DNA of 64,000 bases, from NCBI RefSeq assembly GCF_029784135.1, contig NC_073746.1, positions 183,401,983 to 183,465,982 of the forward strand, in the 5' to 3' direction. Position numbers and translations under genes: made by a program. The stretch is from Toxorhynchites rutilus septentrionalis. Lineage: Eukaryota; Arthropoda; Insecta; Diptera; Culicidae. Shown here piece after piece: positions 58,801 to 64,000 of the stretch (the first letter of the stretch is position 1; every line of letters starts with the position of its first letter). Below the pieces are notes generated by a model that was not told the origin of the DNA, ran no database searches, and saw only the letters and a program-made list of their open reading frames with translations.

Positions 58801-61800
58801 ATCGCATTCCCCAGGCAGTTTGGTTTTGATGGCTATGTTGGGGAAACCGTGCCAATCAAAACGGGGTTGATAGGGCGTGTAGATAACTATATTTTCTCTA
58901 TCAATCCCATTTCTTCTCTGCCACCGGACTGAACAGTGGCAATTCCATTTATTTCCTGCCACCGGACTAAACAGAGGCAATCCCATTTCTTTTCTGCCAT
59001 CGGACTGAACAGTGGTTTATTAGCCGGTGCCCGCTCGGAAATTAATTTAGTTGCATTTGCAATGTGATAGGAAAATAGTTTCTCTCGCTCGCTCGCCTAA
59101 ATACTATGTTCTTCTCTCTCAATCCCATTTTTTCTCTGCCACCGGACTGAACAGTGGCAATCCCATTTATTTTCTGCCACCGGACTGAACAGTGCATCGC
59201 ATCGCATCGCATCCCCCAGGCAGCTTGGTTTTGCTGGCTATGTTGGGGAAACCGTACCAATGAAAACGGGGTTGATAGGGCGTTTAGATAACTATATTTT
59301 CTCTTTCAATCCCATTTCTTCTCTGCCACCGGACTGAACAGTGGCAATCCCATTTATTTTCTGCCACCGGACTAAACAGAGGCAATCCCATTTCTTTTCT
59401 GCCACCGGACTGAACAGTGGTTTATTAGCCGGTGCCCGCTCGGAAATTAATTTAGTTGCATTTGCAATGTGATAGGAAAATAGTTTCTCTCGCTCGCTTG
59501 CCTAAATACTATGTTCTTCTATCTCAATCCCATTTATTTTCTGCCACCGGACTGAACAGAGCATCGCATCGCATCGCATCGCATCGCATCGCATCGCATC
59601 GCATCGCATCGCATCGCATCGCATCACATCGCATCGCATTCCCCAGGCAGTTTGGTTTTGATGGCTATGTTGGAGAAACCGTGCCAATCAAAACGGGGTT
59701 GATAGGGCGTGTAGATAACTATATTTTCTCTATCAATCCCATTTCTTCTCTGCCACCGGACTGAACAGTGGCAATTCCATTTATTTCCTGCCACCGGACT
59801 AAACAGAGGCAATCCCATTTCTTTTCTGCCATCGGACTGAACAGTGGTTTATTAGCCGGTGCCCGCTCGGAAATTAATTTAGTTGCATTTGCAATGTGAT
59901 AGGAAAATAGTTTCTCTCGCTCGCTCGCCTAAATACTATGTTCTTCTCTCTCAATCCCATTTCTTCTCTGCCACCGGACTGAACAGTGGCAATCCCATTT
60001 ATTTTCTGCCACCGGACTGAACAGTGCATCGCATCGCATCGCATCCCCCAGGCAGCTTGGTTTTGCTGGCTATGTTGGGGAAACCGTACCAATGAAAACG
60101 GGGTTGATAGGGCGTTTAGATAACTATATTTTCTCTTTCAATCCCATTTCTTCTCTGCCACCGGACTGAACAGTGGCAATCCCATTTCTTTTCTGCCACC
60201 GGACTGAACAGTGGTTTATTAGCCGGTGCCCGCTCGGCAATTAATTTAGTTGCATTTGCAATGTGATAGGAAAATAGTTTCTCTCGCTCGCTTGCCTAAA
60301 TACTATGTTCTTCTATCTCAATCCCATTTATTTTCTGCCACCGGACTGAACAGAGCATCGCATCGCATCGCATCGCATCGCATCGCATCGCATCGCATCA
60401 CATCGCATCGCATTCCCCAGGCAGTTTGGTTTTGATGGCTATGTTGGGGAAACCGTGCCAATCAAAACGGGGTTGATAGGGCGTTTAGATAACTATATTT
60501 TCTCTTTCAATCCCATTTCTTCTCTGCCACCGGACTGAACAGTGGCAATCCCATTTATTTTCTGCCACCGGACTGAACAGAGCATCGCATCGCATCGCGT
60601 CGCATCGCATCGCATCGCATCGCATCGCATCGCATCGCATCGTTTTTTTCCTATCACATTGCAATGTGATAGGAAAATAGTTTCTCTCGCTCGCTCGTCT
60701 AAATACTATGTTCTTCTCTCTCAATCCCATTTCTTCTCTGCCACCGGACTGAACAGTGGCAATCCCATTTATTTTCTGCCATCGGACTGAACAGTGGCTT
60801 ATTAGCCATCGCATCGCATCGCATCGCATCGCATCGCATTCCCCAGGCAGCTTGGTTTGATGGCTATGTTGGGGAAACCGTGCCAATCAAAACGGGGTTG
60901 ATAGGGCGTTTAGATAACTATATTTTCTCTTTCAATCCCATTTCTTCTCTGCCACCGGATCACCGGAGAATCCCATTTATTTTCTGCCAGCGGACTGAAC
61001 AGAGGCAATCCCATTTATTTTCTGCCACCGGACTAAACAGAGGCAATCCCATTTCTTTTCTGTCATCGGACTGAACAGTGGTTTATTAGCCGGTGCCCGC
61101 TCGGAAATTAATTTAGTTGCATTTGCAATGTGATAGGCATCGCATCGCATCGCATTCCCCATGCAGCTTGGTTTTGATGGCTATGTTGGGGAAACCGTGC
61201 CAATCAAACCGGGGTTGATAGTGCCCCACCGGACTGAACAGTGGCAATCCCATTTATTTTCTGCCACCGTACTGAACAGTGGCAATCCCATTTATTTTCT
61301 GCCACCGGACTGAACAGAGCATCGCATCGCATCGCATCGCATCGCATCGCATCGCATCGCATCGCATCGCATCGCATCGCATCGCATCGCATCGCATCCC
61401 ATCGCATCGCATCGCATCGCATCGCATCGCATCGCATCGCATCGCATCGCATCGCATCGCATCGCATCGCATCGCATCGCATCGCATCGCATCGCATCGC
61501 ATCGCATCGCATCGCATCGCATCGCATCGCATCGCATCGCATCGCATCGCATCGCATCGCATCGCATCGCATCGCATCGCATCGCATCGCTTCGCATCGC
61601 ATCGCATCGCATCGCATCGCATCGCATCGCATCGCATCGCATCGCATCGCATCGCATCGCATCGCATCACATCGCATCGCATCGCATCGCATCGCTTCGC
61701 ATCGCATCGCATCGCATCGCATCGCATCGCATCGCATCGCATCGCATTCCCCAGGCAGCTTGGTTTTGATGGCTATGTTGGGGAAACCGTGCCAATCAAA

Positions 61801-64000
61801 ACGGGGTTGATAGAGCGTTTAGATAACTATATTTTCTCTTTCAATCCCATTTCTTCTCTGCCACCGGACTGAACAGTGGCAATCCCATTTATTTTCTGCC
61901 ACCGGACTGAACAGAGCATCGCATCGCATCGCATTGCATTCTCCAGGTAGCTTGGTTTTGATGGCTATGTTGGGGAAACCGTGCCAATCAAAACGGGGTT
62001 GATAGGGCGTTTAGATAACTATATTTTCTCTTTCAATCCCATTTCTTCTCTGCCACCGGACTGAACAGTGGCAATCCCATTTATTTTCTGCCACCGTACT
62101 GAACAGTGGCAATCCCATTTATTTTCTGCCACCGGACTGAACAGAGCATCACATCGCATCGCATCGCATCGCATCGCATCGCATCGCATCGCATCGCATC
62201 GCATCCCATCGCATCGCATCGCATCGCATCGCATCGCATCGCATCGCATCGCATCGCATCGCATCGCATCGCATCGCTTCGCATCGCATCGCATCGCATC
62301 GCATCGCATTCCCCAGGCAGCTTGGTTTTGATGGCTATGTTGGGGAAACCGTGCCAATCAAAACGGGGTTGTAAGGGCGTTTAGATAACTATATTTTCTC
62401 TTTCAATCCCATTTCTTCTCTGCCACCGGACTGAACAGTGGCAATCCCATTTATTTTCTGCCACCGGACTGAACAGAGGCAATCCCATTTCTTTTCTGCC
62501 ATCGGACTGAACAGTGGAAATCCCATTTCTTCTCTACCACCGGACTGAACAGTGGCAATCCCATTCATTTTCTGCCACCGGACTGAACAGAGCATCGCAT
62601 AGCATCGCATCGCATCGCATCGCATCGCATCGCATCGCATCGCATCGCATCGCATCGCATCGCATCGCATCGCATCGCATCGCATCGCATCGCATCGCAT
62701 CGCATCGCATCGCATCGCATCGCAACGCATCGCATCGCATCGCATCGCATCGCATCGCATCGCATCGCATCGCATCGCATCGAATCGCATCGCATCGAAT
62801 CGCATCGCATCGCATCGCATTCCCCAGGCAGCTTGGTTTTGATGGCTATGTTGGGGAAACCGTGCCAATCAAAACGGGGTTGATAGGGCGTTTAGATAAC
62901 TATATTTTCTCTTTCAATCCCATTTCTTCTCTGCCACCGGACCACCGGAGAATCCCATTTATTTTCTGCCACCGGACTGAACAGAGGCAATCCCATTTCT
63001 TTTCTGCCATCGGACTGAACAGTGGTTTATTAGCCGGTGCCCGCTCGGAAATTAAGTTAGTTGCATTTCAATCCCATTTCTTCTCTGCCACCGGACCACC
63101 GGAGAATCCCACTTATTTTCTGCCACCGGACTGAACAGTGGCAATCCCATTTATTTTCTGCCACCGTACTGAACACTGGCAATCCCATTTATTTTCTGCA
63201 ACCGGACTGAACAGAGGCAATCCCATTTCTTTTCTGCCATCGGACTGAACAGTGGTTTATTAGCCGGTGCCCGCTCGGAAATTAATTTAATAGCAATTGC
63301 AATGTGATAAGAAAACAGTTTCTCTCACTCGCTCCCTCAAATACTATGATCTTCTCTCTAAATCCCATTTCTTCTCTGCCACCGGACAATGCCAGTGGCA
63401 ATCCCATTTATTTTCAGCTACCGGACTGAACAGAGGCAATCCCATTTCTATGTGATAGGAAAATAGTTTCTATCGCTCGCTCGCCTAAATACTATGTTCT
63501 TCACTCTCAATCCCATTTCTTCTCAGCCACCGGACTGAACAGTGGCAATCACATTTATTTTCTGCCACCGTACTGAACAGTGGCACTGACCTCTCACTCG
63601 CTCCCCTAAATACTATCGCATCGCATCGCATCGCATCGCGTCGCATCGCATCGCATCGCGTCCCATCGCATCGCATCGCATCGCATCGCATCGCATCGCA
63701 TCGCATCGCATCGCATCACATCGCATCGCATCGCATCGCATCGCATTCCCCAGGCAGCTTGGTTTTGATGGCTATGTTGGGGAAACCGTGCCAATCAAAA
63801 CGGGGTTGATAGAGCGTTTAGATAACTATATTTTCTCTTTCAATCCCATTTCTTCTCTGAACAGAGGCAATCCCATTTCTATGTGATAGGAAAATAGTTT
63901 CTATCGCTCGCTCGCCTAAATACTATGTTCTTCACTCTCAATCCCATTTCTTCTCAGCCACCGGACTGAACAGTGGCAATCACATTTATTTTCTGCCACC
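58801..64000. repeat. Complex satellite block 3 (continues past the window)
   Basis: The same A-D modules continue. A higher-order repeat is visible: the module D start occurs at about 58806, 59638 and 60412 with closely matching content between (~832 and ~774 bp). Pentamer arrays lie at 59561-59639, 60355-60413, 60583-60642, 60809-60840, 61319-61746, 62146-62309, 62592-62820 and 63615-63746. Deletion derivatives of module A ('ccaccggagaatccc') recur. No gene is supported; all open frames on both strands are repeat artefacts. Confidence 0.9.
61319..61746. repeat. Longest (GCATC)n pentamer array
   Basis: About 85 tandem copies of the pentamer, nearly pure, with isolated variants such as catcc (about 61396), cttcg (about 61590 and 61695) and catca (about 61668). 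It ends exactly at the start of module D, as every other array does. Confidence 0.95.

Noticed and set aside
43500..63800. Many long open frames in the satellite on both strands (Ala-Ser-His-Arg-Ile or Met-Arg-Cys-Asp-Ala periods)
   Set aside because: A pentamer without stops gives a 15-nt, 5-residue period in several frames. The frames end or change at module edges and have no start context, so they are repeat artefacts.
43191..64000. Regular repeats with spacers, superficially CRISPR-like
   Set aside because: The spacers are themselves repeated, there are no cas genes, and the setting is a eukaryotic genome with introns and retrotransposons.

Overview
The window looks like nuclear DNA from a dipteran insect, most likely a culicid mosquito. 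It has short (65-67 bp) GT-AG introns, BEL/Pao LTR retrotransposons, an I-clade non-LTR element, R1-like and other non-LTR debris, Helitron-like tails ending in CTAG|T, and many terminal-inverted-repeat (TIR) elements. There is no sign of prokaryotic organisation. Species cannot be fixed from sequence alone.

The one convincing host gene is a UBE2R/Cdc34-type ubiquitin-conjugating enzyme on the minus strand. Its first coding exon is at 22911-23087 and the next three are at 7841-7927, 7541-7773 and 7361-7475. They splice in frame into 204 residues including the catalytic Cys93; the acidic tail exon was not found. Its first coding intron is about 15 kb and contains a three-level nest. A Helitron-like repeat was entered by a BEL element (BEL-A, 9720-20062, minus, TSD GAGGT), and one LTR of that element was then split by a full-length I-clade element (9802-15915, 13-bp TSD). 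Re-joining the split LTR gives 370 bp, exactly the length of the other LTR. A second, decayed intron-containing gene fragment lies at 34.65-35.26 kb (minus).

Left part (1-7.3 kb): degraded repeats, a possible solo LTR, and an R1-like relic. Middle (20-35 kb): mosaic non-LTR debris, UBE2R exon 1 with its probable untranslated first exon, then TIR/MITE-like elements (25165-27306, 27374-28278, 30751-31634), a foldback at 29.9-30.2 kb, and a BEL gag relic (31.9-33.5 kb). An element with 42-bp TIRs and TTA duplications (33767-42701) encloses a nearly intact BEL element (BEL-B, 35493-42195, plus, TSD AACAC).

Right part (43.2-64 kb): a complex satellite of 38-bp modules, a ~200-bp module, a fixed ~110-bp module and (GCATC)n pentamer arrays. 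It is interrupted by a TIR element plus a hairpin-rich unit (47.04-50.46 kb) and by a third BEL element (BEL-C, 51482-58800, minus, TSD ATCGC). The TSDs, LTR lengths and polypurine tracts were read directly. BEL-B and BEL-C have LTR pairs differing at only about 3 positions each, so they inserted recently, but both polyproteins carry breaks.
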